The notes: generated by a model not told the origin, from the sequence alone. Counted from the first letter of the stretch, positions 30,613 through 42,012 are shown. The stretch: DNA of 64,000 bases from Macrocystis pyrifera (GCA_031763025.1 JASSKH010000026.1:2632221-2696220); one strand, 5' to 3'. Made by a program: numbers and translations.

Positions 30613-31157
30613 TGTTAAGGTCAGTCCGTTGGGCTACTGGTAAAGGTCAACCAATCGCCTAACCAAACCAAGCCTTTCATAACACTTTCCCACCCTGGAA
30701 CGGACCGGATATACGGGTCGACGCGTGTCACCAACACGCGGTTCCAATTTCTGGGGATCCAGAACTATTTTTCAAGTTCTATATATATATGAGGATATTC
30801 ACTTTTCTTTCAACAAAAGCGGTTTTCATCGAACTCGAACTCAAGACCAACGACTCATGTCCTGTCGTGGACGCCAAATATTATGTCCAAGGTCGGGACA
30901 CTTTGTACATCTTGCTACTACAGGTTTGCCTATCGAGCAGGTACTCGTTGGTGCTCACGTGTGTTGATTGCTTAGCGATAGAAGAAGGGCAGCTATATTC
31001 GAGCGCAATGAGAGACGGAGAGCGAGGCTCGTGCCTATCTACAAAACCCCTGGTCTTCCATCTCAAATACGCCTCCCAACTCCTACAAATACGATCCCAA
31101 TACCTGGACCCAGATATTTACCGGCCTTCGAGCATCATTCAAAGCAACACGACATTA
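30613..31157 (-). mobile_element. TRIM-like unit: short LTR, tRNA-like internal segment, longer LTR
   Basis: The short LTR TGTTAAGGTC...CTTTCATAACA (30613-30684, 72 bp) is followed by the internal block GGAACGGACCGGATATACGG...CCAACGACTCATGTCCTGTC, then on the minus strand a TGGCGTCCACGACAGGAC primer-site-like sequence next to a longer LTR-type unit (about 30878-31157). It matches the modules at 50505-51436. Confidence 0.6.
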
Positions 31158-31162
31158 ATTAA

Positions 31163-31252
31163 TTAACCCCTGTAGGATAGCACTCCCGATAATTACTTGG
31201 AAATAGAAACATTAAAGTTCATATACAGTTAGTGCTGTACTAAAAGGGTTAA
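31163..31252. mobile_element. M2-like TTAA element, diverged
   Basis: TTAACCCCTGTAGGATAGCA to AGTGCTGTACTAAAAGGGTTAA. TTAA ends are intact but the centre differs from other M2 copies. Confidence 0.65.
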
Positions 31253-31302
31253 CCCTAACCCCAACCCGATCAACCAATATATAGTGTATGTGTGTGCAGC
31301 TG

Positions 31303-31598
31303 GCGTAAAATCTGCCCGTTCGGGCGAAGTTGTTCAGACGTTGCTTGAATAAAACACAAAATGCGGGAGGGTTTTGTCACGAAACTGCATGGGACTATTT
31401 CCCATTATTGCCGGTTTCGGCTAACAACGGCGGCCTCCCACCCCGACCCAGAGCTCTAACCCTGACCGTAACCCTAGCTAACCAGAGGCCTACTTGGGCG
31501 GTGTGCTAGCTGGTCGTTGTGCTTGGAAAGGCTCTATTTCTTTGCTGTTGGGGCACATCTAACATCTAAGGTAGTCGCCTGAACGGGCAGAATTACGC
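31303..31598. mobile_element. 296 bp MITE with 24 bp terminal inverted repeats (M3)
   Basis: GCGTAAAATCTGCCCGTTCG at 31303 and the inverse CGAACGGGCAG-type end CGCCTGAACGGGCAGAATTACGC at 31576-31598. The single copy here has no open frame of note. Target duplication is not evident. Confidence 0.6.
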
Positions 31599-31605
31599 GA
31601 ACACG

Positions 31606-31810
31606 TACGTGTGTGTGTTCTTTCTACTCGACGATATCCAGGACATCCATGTCCGCGCCGATTCTTCACGACCTGGGAGCGATACAAGCTCGGTGGTCAC
31701 ACAACCACGACACAGAGATACTACAGCAGTATATTGAAACACAGCAAGCAGAGAAAACAAATGGAATGCCATGTTCATCGTACTGGGTACGACAGGCACA
31801 TCATGTACAT
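31606..31810 (+). repeat. Family B repeat
   Basis: GTGTGTTCTTTCTACTCGAC...CATGTCCGCGCCGATTCTTC...CACACAACCACGACACAGAG...GGAATGCCATGTTCATCG. Moderately diverged. Confidence 0.65.
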
Positions 31811-31956
31811 GCTAGCAGTAGTCCTCTTCGTCGTCTCCGATCTCCTACACTTGGGGCAAGTGTGCGTCAACGATAGCGTTGCTTATTGTACACCGGGTCT
31901 GCAAAAAACTATGTATACCCTGTTGTAGCTTAGTATACCTGGTACACTACAACTCT

Positions 31957-32225
31957 CAAGTTCAAGGTCGGGACAATTTGTATCCCTTGTTAGGTTTGCC
32001 TATTGAGCAAGTACTCGTTGTTACTCACATGTATTGAATGTTTAAGAGATATTTGGGGGGGTTTTTCGAGCACGATCAGAGACCGAGATCAAGGCTCGTG
32101 CCTCGCCGGGAAACCCCCTGGTTTTCCATCTAAGATGGGCCTCCCAAGTACTACAAGTACGATCCCAATACCTGAACCCAGGTAATTAACGGCTTTTCGG
32201 CCTCGGTCAAAGCAGTACCATAACA
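31957..32225. mobile_element. Type I LTR, solo
   Basis: TTCAAGGTCGGGACAATTTGTATC...CCAGGTAATTAACGGC...GCAGTACCATAACA. About 269 bp, collinear with the LTR at 51162-51436. No internal region adjoins it. Confidence 0.65.
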
Positions 32226-32960
32226 AGCAGCAGCAACTACTGCTGTACGTAGTATTATCATACCAGGTATGGTATATAGTACAAGCGCTTCGTGTCGTGG
32301 GCGGTTCCGCCCCGTACGCTCGTTCGGGAGGAAGAACAGAAGAACGGAACAGACGGCTCAAGCAATTAGGTGCAACCAGGCAACGCCTGATGCCAAGAGC
32401 TCCATGCTCCATCCAGGAAAACAACCCGAACGCCGTATGCCGTACGTACGTACATACCCCAGGTACGGTACTTATATTCTTCTCTTGATATGCTGTACCA
32501 GGTATGTAAGAAGAGAAAGCACAGCACGGCACAGCAGCACCGCAAAAGCAATGAAAATGAAACCGATATTCCGAAAAAGAAAAAAAAAAAAAACGTCCCC
32601 TCTCATGTAATTTTTTTTCTGCCTGGTCGGAGCACAAGAAGAAAAAAATCGAGCGGCAGAACAGCCTGTTTTGTGACTGCACAGACCACAGGCAGAGTTT
32701 CAGGGAAGTGGGCTAATGCGAGAATTTGGGAGTAAAAAAAATCAGGCCAACTACTCAGAGTTCATTTTTTATACGAGAATTTACAGCCAAGCATTTACCC
32801 TCGGCGAGGAACGCCACTCTAAATAAATATGTAACAGCCTACTACTAGTAATTGGTGGTAATGAGGCGCGACCTCAGCAATACCTGCAGTAGTCATATCT
32901 GCGATGCATCATGCACAAAACATTTATTTGATTTGTGCTGAACCAACACGAACGAACATA
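32226..32960. other. Unassigned DNA
   Basis: No exon or dispersed element confidently identified. A run of A/T-rich low complexity lies near 32575-32660. Confidence 0.35.
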
Positions 32961-32964
32961 GCAG

Positions 32965-33560
32965 CATCAGCAGTAGCAGTGGGACGCACGAGGCCAGGGT
33001 CAGCGTCGATGTACGCTCGGCGGCTCGGCTTGTCAATCTAACCCTTGAACCCTTTGTACACATCTACAGCAGCAGCAGAAGTGTTTCTCCTGCAACAAAA
33101 CAGCAGCAGCAGTAGCAGTAGGACACACGACGCCAGGGTCAGCGTCGCTGTACGCTCGGCGTGTCAATCTCACCCCTTGAACCCTTTGTACACGTACTCG
33201 ATTTTGTCCTGTGTTGGTTTTGAACTCGAAATTCGGCATAATAATTTCAAGACGAAAAATCTGCACTCGACGTGCTCTGTCCAAGAGAGAACTTCTCGTA
33301 GCAGGTAGCAGGTGCCACCGCTACTACAGATGATGTACGACATCTACAGCAGAGCTTCTCCAGCAGCAAAACAGCAGCAGCAGCAGGACACACGAGGCCA
33401 GGTCAGCGTCGCTGTACGCTCGGATTGTGTGTGAACCCTTCGTACATGTGTTTCCTGGTCCCGAACTCATAATTTGTAAGACGAAAAATCTACAATCTGA
33501 CGTGTGTCCAGCAGAGCTTCTTCTAGCAGTGCCACCACCACTACTACTGCTGTACAACAA
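32965..33560 (+). repeat. Long tandem repeat with embedded CAG arrays
   Basis: GCCAGGGTCAGCGTCG.TGTACGCTCGG occurs at about 32993, 33132 and 33391 with GAACCC(T/A)T(T/C)GTACA and AAGACGAAAAATCT.CA downstream. Each unit carries a CAGCAGCAG run. Confidence 0.75.
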
Positions 33561-33834
33561 CTATTATACAGCAGATACTCTCCTGCTTCTCAGTCCCCTC
33601 ATCAGCAGGAGGATGGGCCTGCAGCATGTCTCGGGGACATGACCCGAACGCTCGTTGCTGTGGACAGACACAGTCTGCCTACCTACGAGTACTCGTAGAG
33701 CTAGCTGGGTTTCAAAATATAATGTGTTGTTGGTTCTGTGTTTTTTCAACATGGCCCAGCACCAACATGTGCCTACACACGTTGCCACACCTAACTCGAG
33801 CTGCTGTGAACGACTTACCACCGCACCAGCACCA

Positions 33835-33937
33835 GGAGGTCTGTTTTGTGTGTGCGCGTCCACAGAGCCCGCCGGGACTGGAATTGGTGCGGTGTGCGTC
33901 GAGGGCGGTGGTCAAACGTTGCCCAAAAAAATGTTGA
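33835..33937 (+). pseudogene. Possible zinc-finger-like exon fragment
   Basis: After a CACCAG acceptor-like site the plus strand reads EVCFVCARPQSPPGLELVRC, then KRCPKKC and a stop. The Cys spacing recalls the first half of PHD or RING fingers but the required remaining ligands are absent. No matching donor or neighbouring exon was found. Confidence 0.2.
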
Positions 33938-34032
33938 ATCACACACACATACACGCTCACCACACACACACACACACACATACAGAGAAACTCAAAACAA
34001 GGCACCCCACGCTCGTATCCGAGCCGCTATGA

Positions 34033-34073
34033 AGAGGCTTTTTTTTTCTTGGAAAATTCCAAGAAAAAAAAGG
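34033..34073. repeat. Perfect hairpin
   Basis: AGGC(T)nCTTGGAA paired with TTCCAAG(A)nGGCT. A second GC-rich inverted repeat (GCGCGCTTCGCGCGC) lies 20 bp downstream at 34088-34102. No element membership recognised. Confidence 0.75.
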
Positions 34074-34554
34074 CTCGCCCGCTTTTAGCGCGCTTCGCGC
34101 GCCTCATTATTAATGCTACTGCTTGTCTGTATGCTCAATGATGACATCACAATAAGCCGTGAACCTTCTATCAATAGCCGAATTTGGGGTCGCGTACTGC
34201 TGCTTGCGCTTGTCGTGATCAACAAGGGGGACATTTGTCATATTTCCATCTGGAAGAAAAAGGAGTAATAAGAATAGTACCGTTGTAAAAGTTGGGTGGC
34301 ATCTACTCACCTACTACTGCCGTGGCCGTGGCATCTATACAGCAGCACTACAGCAGTAAATTAAGGGAGGGGGGGGTAAGTTGTGGTTCGTAGTTGCACG
34401 CACAACAACAGCGAACATCAACAATCATCCACCATCTTCAACGCAACGTGAACGAGAACGATGAGCAATTAGCGGTTTTACCTATTAATACTGCTGCCTG
34501 GTACAGCAGTACCTATCTACTACACACGCAGCAGTATGTAGGTACCAGGTCTGT

Positions 34555-34735
34555 GTGTGTGTGTTCTTCACATTAAACCGTTCTTCTACTCGTCGACATC
34601 CAGCAAGCCCAGCTTCCGTGCTGATTCTTCACCCTAGAAGGATGCGAGCTCTGTGGTCACAGACTACGACACAGAGATAACACACCGTAAAGCATTAATA
34701 TAAGCATACGCAATACCATGCCTTCGCACTACTGC
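34555..34735 (+). repeat. Family B repeat
   Basis: GTGTTCTTCACATTAAACCG, GTCGACATCCAGCA, CTCTGTGGTCACAGACTACG and GCAATACCATGCC. Confidence 0.7.
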
Positions 34736-35520
34736 TGTAGGTGCGGCCGCGACACAAGGTACGTACTCGTGGAATGAAAAAAAATCCGTACCCACAAAGT
34801 AAGTACATGTATACACCACTACCACCGCAAAAAGAAAGAGCGCAAAGCCTTACCCTGCTCTCTCGTAGCCGTAAGTTCGTGGCTCCACCGAAATCCAGGC
34901 CCGGTTCCTCTGACCAACCGAATGATATACAACAATTGTTCCCAACGGAGGAAAGTTGCAACGCCCCGGCCTGTGAATGTGGTATAAGCAATGAGAATAA
35001 CGGACGGAATGAATACTCAGCGGTCAGTCAGTCAGTCAGTCAGTCAGCCCCATTCGGAGTTGCACTCAGGTTCTGTGGCATTTTGATTATCATCGAGGAT
35101 CGGGGATTGGGGGAGGCGAGAGAGGCAGAGAGCAGAGAGCATGATGCATGGGGGCAAGGGGGGTGCTGTTCTCAGTTCCGCTGCTGTCGTTGGAAAGGAG
35201 TATAGGGACACCATGCCATGTGGGGTTGGGGTCGGGGTCTGTTGCGGTTACAAGGGGGTAACATAATACATGCATGCAGCAACAAACAGCAGTGATAATA
35301 ATATTTATTAATAGTAAGATGAAGGTGTATTATTAGTATGTATACCATCAATAACAATCTGACGTGCTGCCTGAGTACCTGGTGCAGTACAGACTGCACT
35401 GCTATGCTACATGCTGCAGCAGTAGAGCAGTAGTAATAATGTAATAATACGAGAGTACATCAGACAGAGACACAGCAGCAGTAGTATTAACTAATTAATC
35501 GTTAATCGTCCTAGTCATTT
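34736..35520. other. Unassigned DNA
   Basis: Contains a CAGT microsatellite (35021-35047). A plus frame around 34858-34980 lies next to a CTCTCGTAG acceptor-like site but has no recognisable homology, so I do not call an exon. Confidence 0.35.
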
Positions 35521-35530
35521 TATTTATTTA

Positions 35531-35543
35531 GATACATATATTC
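35531..35543 (+). promoter_or_regulatory. TATA-like box of the U6 gene
   Basis: GATACATATATTC about 25 bp upstream of the likely transcript start, the usual spacing for a pol III type 3 snRNA promoter. No distal element was identified. Confidence 0.4.
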
Positions 35544-35557
35544 ATGCCACATATTTG

Positions 35558-35581
35558 GAATGACGAAAGTCATCATCCGTA

Positions 35582-35612
<31 letters not shown>

Positions 35613-35670
35613 GGCCCCTGGAGTAAGGATGACACGCATAAATCGAGAGGTGTATCGAAACTTTTTTTTT
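35558..35670 (+). ncRNA. U6: U6 spliceosomal snRNA
   Basis: A 5-prime stem-loop ATGAC-GAAA-GTCAT (35560-35573) is followed by AAATTGGAACGATACAGAGAAGATTAGCATGGCCCCTG-type sequence. That includes the invariant ACAGAGA box (about 35595-35602) and the AGATTAGCATGGCCCC segment, then AAGGATGACACGC and a 3-prime T run (35662-35670) that acts as the pol III terminator. U6 forms the catalytic core of the spliceosome with U2. The usual CTGCGCAAGG is CTGGAGTAAGG here, altering the central bases of the internal stem-loop side, and the 3-prime arm is diverged. It may be a divergent functional gene or a mildly decayed copy. Confidence 0.85.
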
Positions 35671-35719
35671 ACTTCTTGTTGTCATTGTATATACCAACCA
35701 TACTACCACTCCGAACCAA

Positions 35720-35838
35720 AAGATTAGCATGGCCCCTGGAGTAAGGATGACACGCATAAATCGAGAGGTGTATCGAAACTTTTTTTTTACTTCTTGTTGT
35801 CATTGTATATACCAACCATACTACCACTCCGAACCAAA
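35720..35838 (+). pseudogene. Truncated U6 tandem copy
   Basis: An exact second copy of the 118 bp unit that starts inside U6 at AAGATTAGC (35602) and runs past the T tract to GAACCAAA. It lacks the 5-prime stem-loop and the ACAGAGA box, so it cannot make a functional U6. Confidence 0.88.
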
Positions 35839-37660
35839 ATATATGGACCGTTTAGACTGAATAATTATATGCTAACGTTCCCTATATTTCGGGTCCGAGT
35901 GGTATTATCAATAATACTCTCGATCCTCATAAAGGGAATCCAGCATCCACTGATTTCAGACACATATTTTTTGTACGTACGCTGGTATTATTGATAGATA
36001 GATAGATGTTGCCACAATCATCTGATTCAGTCCTGAAGTTATACTTGTTTGACCACCTACTCTTTGTTTCGGGAGTCAATGTGAGGACAACAACAACTTG
36101 ATGACTATAATATGATATACGAGTAAAAACTGAAAACCCCTACGTACGAAGTTCGTACTGGTATCAAATACACAGTCGTATATATTTTTAAAAATTAGAA
36201 AACAAAACAGCTATTATTAGTAGTAGTAGTAGTAGTAATAGTATCTATGCTTGCTGTGAGATCGAGGATTTTTTATCGAAACTCATCTATCTAGATTATG
36301 TCTTAACTTTGCGAGCTGTGTGATACTTCGATCGCGCGTACCACGGGTTTTATGTATATACCTGGTATATATATATATATGATGGTCTCATGCAGGGAGT
36401 ACAGCAGTCCGTGTATATCAGATATACAACAACATGAGGACGAAAATATCAAACACCGCAGAATTCAGGCAGTGTATGTGTCTATATATAATAATATTTA
36501 ATTGGGAAATAAAAATAAATTTCGACTATTAATACGACGAACTAATAATATGACTATAAAAAAAATATATACTTCATTATATACAATATACATACATAAT
36601 ACGGAGAGTCGTGTCTCATTATTGTAGGTGAGGAGTTCCTGATGATGAGGGTGATGATGCTCGATAACTGAAGCTAAATAGAACGACATAGTAGGAGCCT
36701 CTTGACTTTTGGCTTCTTCTGACTTCGGGTCACATTCCTTTTTGTCGCAAATTGCGCGAACCGAAAAAATAAAAACACTTGTTTGTGCGATCTTGAAGCA
36801 AGTACGGTCTTAATAAGGTCTACTATTAAATATTGTTATATACCAATACTATTAATAATATACTTCACTGCTGTACCATGATAATAGTTGGTCTAAGATC
36901 TACTGTTCTTATATACCAATACTTAGTCTACTTACTGTACTTACTTGTACTTCGCTTTACGTATCCAACATAATAATACCTATTCTTGCTTTTTTGCCTT
37001 GCCTCTCGCTTTGTTTATTTTCCCCTCCCCGCCGTCCGTGTGCCGGCACCTTCCTCTCCTCCGTGTTTCTTCGTCCGTGCAGCAACCGCAACACTCCGTA
37101 CGGTAGTAGTACTAGCTGTCCTTGAGTATACGTACGTGTGCTACCCTACCCTTCTAGCAGCCTTCTTGCTGATCTCCTAACGTCAATTTGCATTCGCTTT
37201 CAGAATTTACTTTTTTTAATTGCCTTTTTTTTTTTGCTTGTTGTATTCTCGTACCCGGTACACTGGCATTTCACTTGCTTTGACCGATGAATTTGGGATC
37301 ATTTTATGTTTTTGGTCTTCCTCTGTCTCACATATGTGACCACAGAAATAGTATTTCTCTACGATGAGGATTCAGGACGGACACCACAGAATTTAGTTTA
37401 GTATATCTCTCTACAGGATAAGGAATCAGGACATGACTACTGTGGGTGGGGTGTACTGATGATGAAACTGGGGAAACTGGGTGGAAAGGACAATCATACG
37501 AAGACAACATACACACCATTGGCCCCAACACATAGATATGTTAATAAATATCTCACTGTCAGTATATTCCACAAAGTACGATCCCCTTTCGCGTGCATGA
37601 CTAAAAGCACTCTACGAGTACTACATACGGTACTAGTAATACTACTATACCAGGTATGCT
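35839..37660. other. AT-rich stretch without recognised genes
   Basis: Composition shifts to AT-rich from about 35.3 to 37.0 kb, with TAGTAGTAG microsatellite (36216-36234). The segment 36265-36380 (GTGAGATCGAG...ATACTTCGATCGCGCGTAC) is also found at 63806-63905. A weak inverted family B fragment lies at 37325-37400. No exon recognised. Confidence 0.45.
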
Positions 37661-37667
37661 ACTGCTG

Positions 37668-37939
37668 AGATCAAGGTCGGGATACTTTGTACCCCTGGAC
37701 AGGTTGCCAATTAAGTTGGTACTCGTTGGTACTCACGTGCGTTGTTCGCTCAGAGATAAAAGAAGAGCAGCTTTGTTCCTTTCGTGCAAGCGAAGACTAT
37801 GAGCCGAGCTCGTGCCCCGCTGGGAAAACCCCTGGTTTTCCATCTACGAAACGCCTCCCAAGTACTACAAATATCATCCCAATACTTGAACCCAGGTAAT
37901 TACCGGGCTTTCACCCTCATTCAAGGCAGTATCATAACA
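37668..37939 (-). mobile_element. Type I LTR, likely 3-prime LTR of the chromovirus
   Basis: AGATCAAGGTCGGGATACTTTGTACCCC...GGCAGTATCATAACA, about 272 bp and collinear with 51162-51436. It lies downstream of the pol chromodomain in the sense (minus) direction. The outer TGTTA is eroded. Confidence 0.6.
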
Positions 37940-38966
37940 ACACTAGCCCGCTATGATAAGCCGTATATATGCAGAAATATGGGAAGTTCGTGGAAACTGC
38001 GATTCCACGAACTAGAACATGATGAGTCGAAGATGCGGCTCCTCAAAACCTACTCCTACACCTCTGAACGGCGAGGCAACGAAGCCGACAAGGTACGTAA
38101 AAAAGAAAGGAAGGAAGGAAGGCCTAGCCCTAAGGGGCAGGAATAAATCGTCAACGAAAGCGATCGCCATGCCACCCGCAACGGCGGGGGGGGGGGGGGG
38201 GAGTTTCGTGGAAAAGCGAAAAGTGAATCCCAAAAACGAGAAGAGAAACAACACAGAATACGCCAAGAACCACCTATACCCAGCCTACAACTCTGGAAAC
38301 GCGTCCTGTGCCACAAATGAGTGGCCCGATTACCCAGACCAGCCCCGACCCTGAGCGGGGGGGTAGGCAGGACAAAATACGCAAAAACCATCCCCAACCC
38401 AGCCCAAGAAAAAACAAACCAGAAACACCGAGCAGAAAGCCCCCCACCCAAAAACTCGGAAAACGTCAAGAGGTAGACAAACCACCCCCCAAAGTCCAGG
38501 AAAACGACAAGAAAAAATTATATCGAGTGCAGCCGAGAAGCGAAAGCCACGTATCCACGGCGGCGCCTCGAGATTCATCCACGTTAGGCTGGACCTCCCG
38601 TGCTAATGCGCTAGCTGAGTGAATTTGCAGACCCCAAGAACCTCGTACAGCTCTCGTCGAAGTCGTGAAGCGCGCCGGAGAAAGAGGAAGCTTGATCGGT
38701 CCCGGGTCGTCCAAAACTCGAATCAAATATACTCCATCCGTTGGCGTAGTCGCGCTGATTTTCCCGAACCACCACAGACCGTCGTCGCCCTTGTATCAAA
38801 AGTGGGCCCCGTTAGGAAGCACAGTGTTGCAGTATCGGCGAAGCCAATCGGCGCACGATACGCAGCCATAGCCGGGTGCCAGAAACCACTCGCCGTTATT
38901 CCGAGAACGCTCCCGTTGTCCCGCGCCGATTCTCATTCGGCGGTACAGGCGGTTGGTTTGGCGGTG
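37940..38966 (-). other. 3-prime untranslated region of the chromovirus
   Basis: No pol frame continues past the stop at 38967. The part next to the LTR (37940-38110) matches T2 at 29237-29362 (GCCGTATAT.TGCAGA...TCGAAGATGCGGC...CTCC.ACACCTCT), so the two element types share a 3-prime end. Contains a G tract (38188-38201). Confidence 0.55.
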
Positions 38967-39251
38967 CTAGTTCGGGGTTCCGGCCCAGTATCGCAAAATT
39001 TCGTTGCGAGAAAGCTGAATGTCCGTTTCCCGTTCCCAGGATGGACGGGATAGTCCTGTCCAGTGCGTCTCGTACATCACCGCGATGACGCCACCTCGAC
39101 CTCTGACCGACTGGTGTCCGGTAATCTTTTCCACTTCGAGTCGTTGAAGAGGGTTCGAGACGTCGTCGTGGGTGACGTGGTACGGGGGGGGTTTCTTGGA
39201 AAAGTTGTTGAGCGCGTATTGCGTCAACCCCGCCGACAAATACTTCGGCAT
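38967..39251 (-). pseudogene. Chromodomain at the C-terminus of pol
   Basis: VEKITGHQSVRGRGGVIAVM then YETHWTGLSRPSWERETDI and LRYWAG. This fits the chromodomain pattern of an initial V-E-x-I, a central Y-x-x-x-W-x-G-x5-W-E, and a C-terminal helix ending in YW. Chromoviruses use this domain to steer integration to marked chromatin. A stop follows at 38967. Confidence 0.8.
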
Positions 39252-39299
39252 GTCGCCACTGTCGTGGGGGTTGACACAGGGCTTGCAGCGTTGGACTGA

Positions 39300-40750
39300 T
39301 ACGCGCCGGCGAGCATCAACGCCGGGTATATCGGAAGGAAGATAAAATACAGGAGCTTTGCCCCGAGAGGAGATCCGTCCGGGATGTCCGCTGAGGAGCA
39401 GGGGCCAACTGCAAGCACTTTGTAGGGGTCCGTCCAGTTGAGTGAGAGTTTGGCCTTGAGGACCTTGGCGTCCGTGCTAGGCTTCGCGCCTTGGCGGATG
39501 GTGGCCGCCTTGGCGGATGGTGGCCGCCGTATTGTACACCCACGCCCAGCCGCCAACGTCAAATTTGGGGACTGGACGCAGAGCGTCGGAGAGGGCGAAG
39601 TTGCGGTGGTTCAGGCGAACAACAGTGAGGGCGTGGTGTTCGCGAACGATATCGTACGTGCGCTGCTGGCGGTCCGTCGCCAAGTCGCAGTAGGCGAGGT
39701 GGTCGCGGGCCAAGCTCTGGTGGCCGGCGACTCCAGCACGCTCGAAAATCGTGAGAGGAAGGCGTGGCAGTCGACCCATATGGACCTCGTTGGGAGCCAA
39801 ACCCGCGGCGGCGCTGACGGAATTGTTGTACGCAAATTCGACATGAGGGAGCTGTTCATCCCAGTTGTTTTGGAGCTCGTTGGCGACCATTGCCAGCTTC
39901 TGGGCCATCGTGTAGTTTACACATTCCACCCCACTGTTGCCGTTTGGGTAGTAAGAGCTGGTGGCAATTTTTCGAACCTAGAGAAGCTGATAAACGGCGT
40001 GCGAAAGCTTGGAGCAGAACTGGAGGCCGTTGTCCGAGAGGATGCTGCGCGGGCACCCCCAGAGGGGAATATACCGATTAATGAGAATGTTAGCCGTGCC
40101 TTCAGCGGTGAACTCTGCCGCCGTAACGGCGTACATGTCGGCTCGGTTGCTGAAACGATCAGTGAAAAGCAGGATGTAGATATTTCCTGGAGGCGTCGCC
40201 GAGAGAAGGCCGAAATAATCGATGCTGACGGCGATGCCGGCCCTTCTGGCTAGGGCAACGTGATGGTGGGCCGGACCGTCTGCCGCGACGTTTTTCGTGC
40301 TGGCACTTAGAGCAGTTGCGTAACCACCGGGTGCAGATGCTCATACGGATCCACCAGTAGAAGCGTTCGAGCATACGTAGGGTGCGCGCGGTTCCTAGGT
40401 GGCAGGACGCTGTGGAATGGCAAGCCTGCATGACCCAGGGGCCCATGAGCAGCAGCACATAAATGCGAATAGGCCCGTCCTTCAATAAACAGCCCGCACG
40501 ATCCACCGGGTGTTACGTGTCTGACGCAGGGGGGGGGGGACGGCTGTCGGACGAGTAGAACGATGCCCCCGTCGGTGGTGTGCAAGAGGCCTTTGTTAGC
40601 CAGCTCCTGAACCTCCGAACAGAGAGGGCGCTGGTGGGAGGGAAACACGACAAAAAGTCGGCGGGCAAAACTTCCGGCCGGCCAAGGGCTATGTAGCGCA
40701 TGGCGGCGTTGCACGCGGGCTTGGCTTGTTGTTCCCGAGCCCAGTCGGCG
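39300..40750 (-). pseudogene. Integrase (H2C2 zinc finger and DDE core)
   Basis: The zinc-binding module reads H..LGTARTLRMLERFYWW with CSKCQHE further on (40420-40280). The catalytic core shows SIDYFG (first Asp, about 40215), LSDNGLQF (second Asp, about 40040) and NSGVECVN (Glu, about 39925), with D-to-E spacing near 35 residues. The C-terminal region includes SLNWTDPYKVLAVGP (about 39440), the GPY/F-type motif typical of gypsy integrases. A TAG stop lies in the core between LSDNG and the Glu, and at least two frameshifts separate the parts. The enzyme would insert the cDNA into the genome. Confidence 0.85.
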
Positions 40751-41630
40751 TGCGAATAGCTCGCTGCGGAATCACCGAACTGAATTTCGGCAGCTGCGCC
40801 GAGGACGTCCAAGTCGGTCGTGGTGACGGGCGGTGCGTCAGTTGACGACGGAAGACCTAAAAGAGGAGTTCCCACGGGCTCGGTGCAGTCGCGGTCGGAC
40901 GGCATGGGTACCGTCGGGATCGACGAGGCGGCAGGAGCCGGGGCCATAACGACGGGGGCGGGCGGTCGCGGCCGTGGGGCTCGTGGCGGGGTGATAGCAC
41001 GCCGGACGAATGGTCTAGGGGCCCCGTCGGGCCCGAAGCCATAATCAACAGCAGGCGGCGCGGTGCCAGCGGCAGCGGCTGTTCGTCGGCGCGTCCGAGT
41101 GGAGACGCGGCCTGAAGGCGGCAAGATGTTCAGAGGCGCCGCGGTGTCAGGTGGCAAAGGGGCAGACGCGGCCGGATCAGTGACCACGGCGGAACCTTCT
41201 CCCTTTAGAGTGCTCGTCGGGAGAGGAGCGCGCTGGGCGACAATCGTCGCTGCAGCGGGGGCTTCTGCAGAGCCCTGGTCGTCCCCGGAGGGTACGACAA
41301 AAACTGAAGCGAGAACGGAGTTGGCGGTGGGTGAAAAAACCTTCAAGCCAGGACGACGATCGACGATAGCGACGGAAGCAGATACACGAGCGACGAATCT
41401 CCCCGAAGGAGCAGAAAGGTCTTCAATCCTCATACATGGCCCGTGTGCGCGAAAATCGCTGAAACCCGAAGAGGTGAAAGGCAGCCCACCCAAGACGGCA
41501 CTTTCAGTGTGGGGCATCAGCCCACTCAAACCGACACCAGGGGTCGGCGAAGAGCGAGTGCGAAGCCCGCAGGCGCGGATGAGGAAGATACCACCGTCCT
41601 CGACGGAGGTGGGGCTGTTAGACCCACTGT
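40750..41630 (-). pseudogene. Pro/Ala/Thr-rich spacer in pol
   Basis: About 290 codons continue in frame from RNase H (part of the open frame 42012-40513). Composition is dominated by Pro, Ala, Thr and Ser. It ends at SHADWAREQQAKPACNAAMR, which resumes normal pol sequence before the zinc finger. Most gypsy elements have only a short tether here. Confidence 0.65.
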
Positions 41631-42012
41631 GGATGTGTTCTGTGGCGGGCTCCGGCAAGCGGGATAGAAAATCAGCATTTCCCTTGGCGCTGCCCTTGCG
41701 GTACTCGAGGGTGTGGTCGAACGCGGTGAGGAACTCGGGCCACCACTGGACTGGCGCGCTGTGGTCCCCTACCTTGCCGATGCTCTCAAGTGCTTTGTGG
41801 TCTGAAAATATGCGAAACTTCGTCCCCCATAGGTAACCTCGGAGTCGTTTGATGGCCCAGACAATGCCGCTAGCTTCCAGATCCAGCGGGGCCCAGTGTC
41901 GCTCGGAATCGAGGGTAGCGCGGCTGATATAAGCAATGGGTCGTACCGAGCCGTCGGGTTGTTCTTGTTCGAGCGCGGCACCAAAATCGTCGATGCAGGC
42001 GTCGCAGTACAC
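41630..42012 (-). pseudogene. RNase H domain of pol
   Basis: YCDACIDDFGAALEQEQPDG (catalytic Asp in the CDA motif), PIAYISRATLDSERHW, LEASGIVWAIKRLRGYLWG, FRIFSDHKALESI and EYRKGSAKGNADFLSRLP. These are the standard gypsy RNase H blocks, ending in the conserved N-x-x-A-D-x-LSR motif. It removes the RNA strand during reverse transcription. A TAG codon at about 42047-42045 separates it from the RT thumb region. Confidence 0.88.

Noticed and set aside
31245..31275. Telomere-like AACCCTAACCCC sequence
   Set aside because: Only one or two imperfect units at 30.51, 31.25 and 31.46 kb, and the first bases belong to an M2-like TTAA element.
39438..41836. Plus-strand open frames of 250-270 codons across the retroelement
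   Set aside because: They are antisense shadows of integrase, RNase H and spacer, which match known domains on the minus strand.
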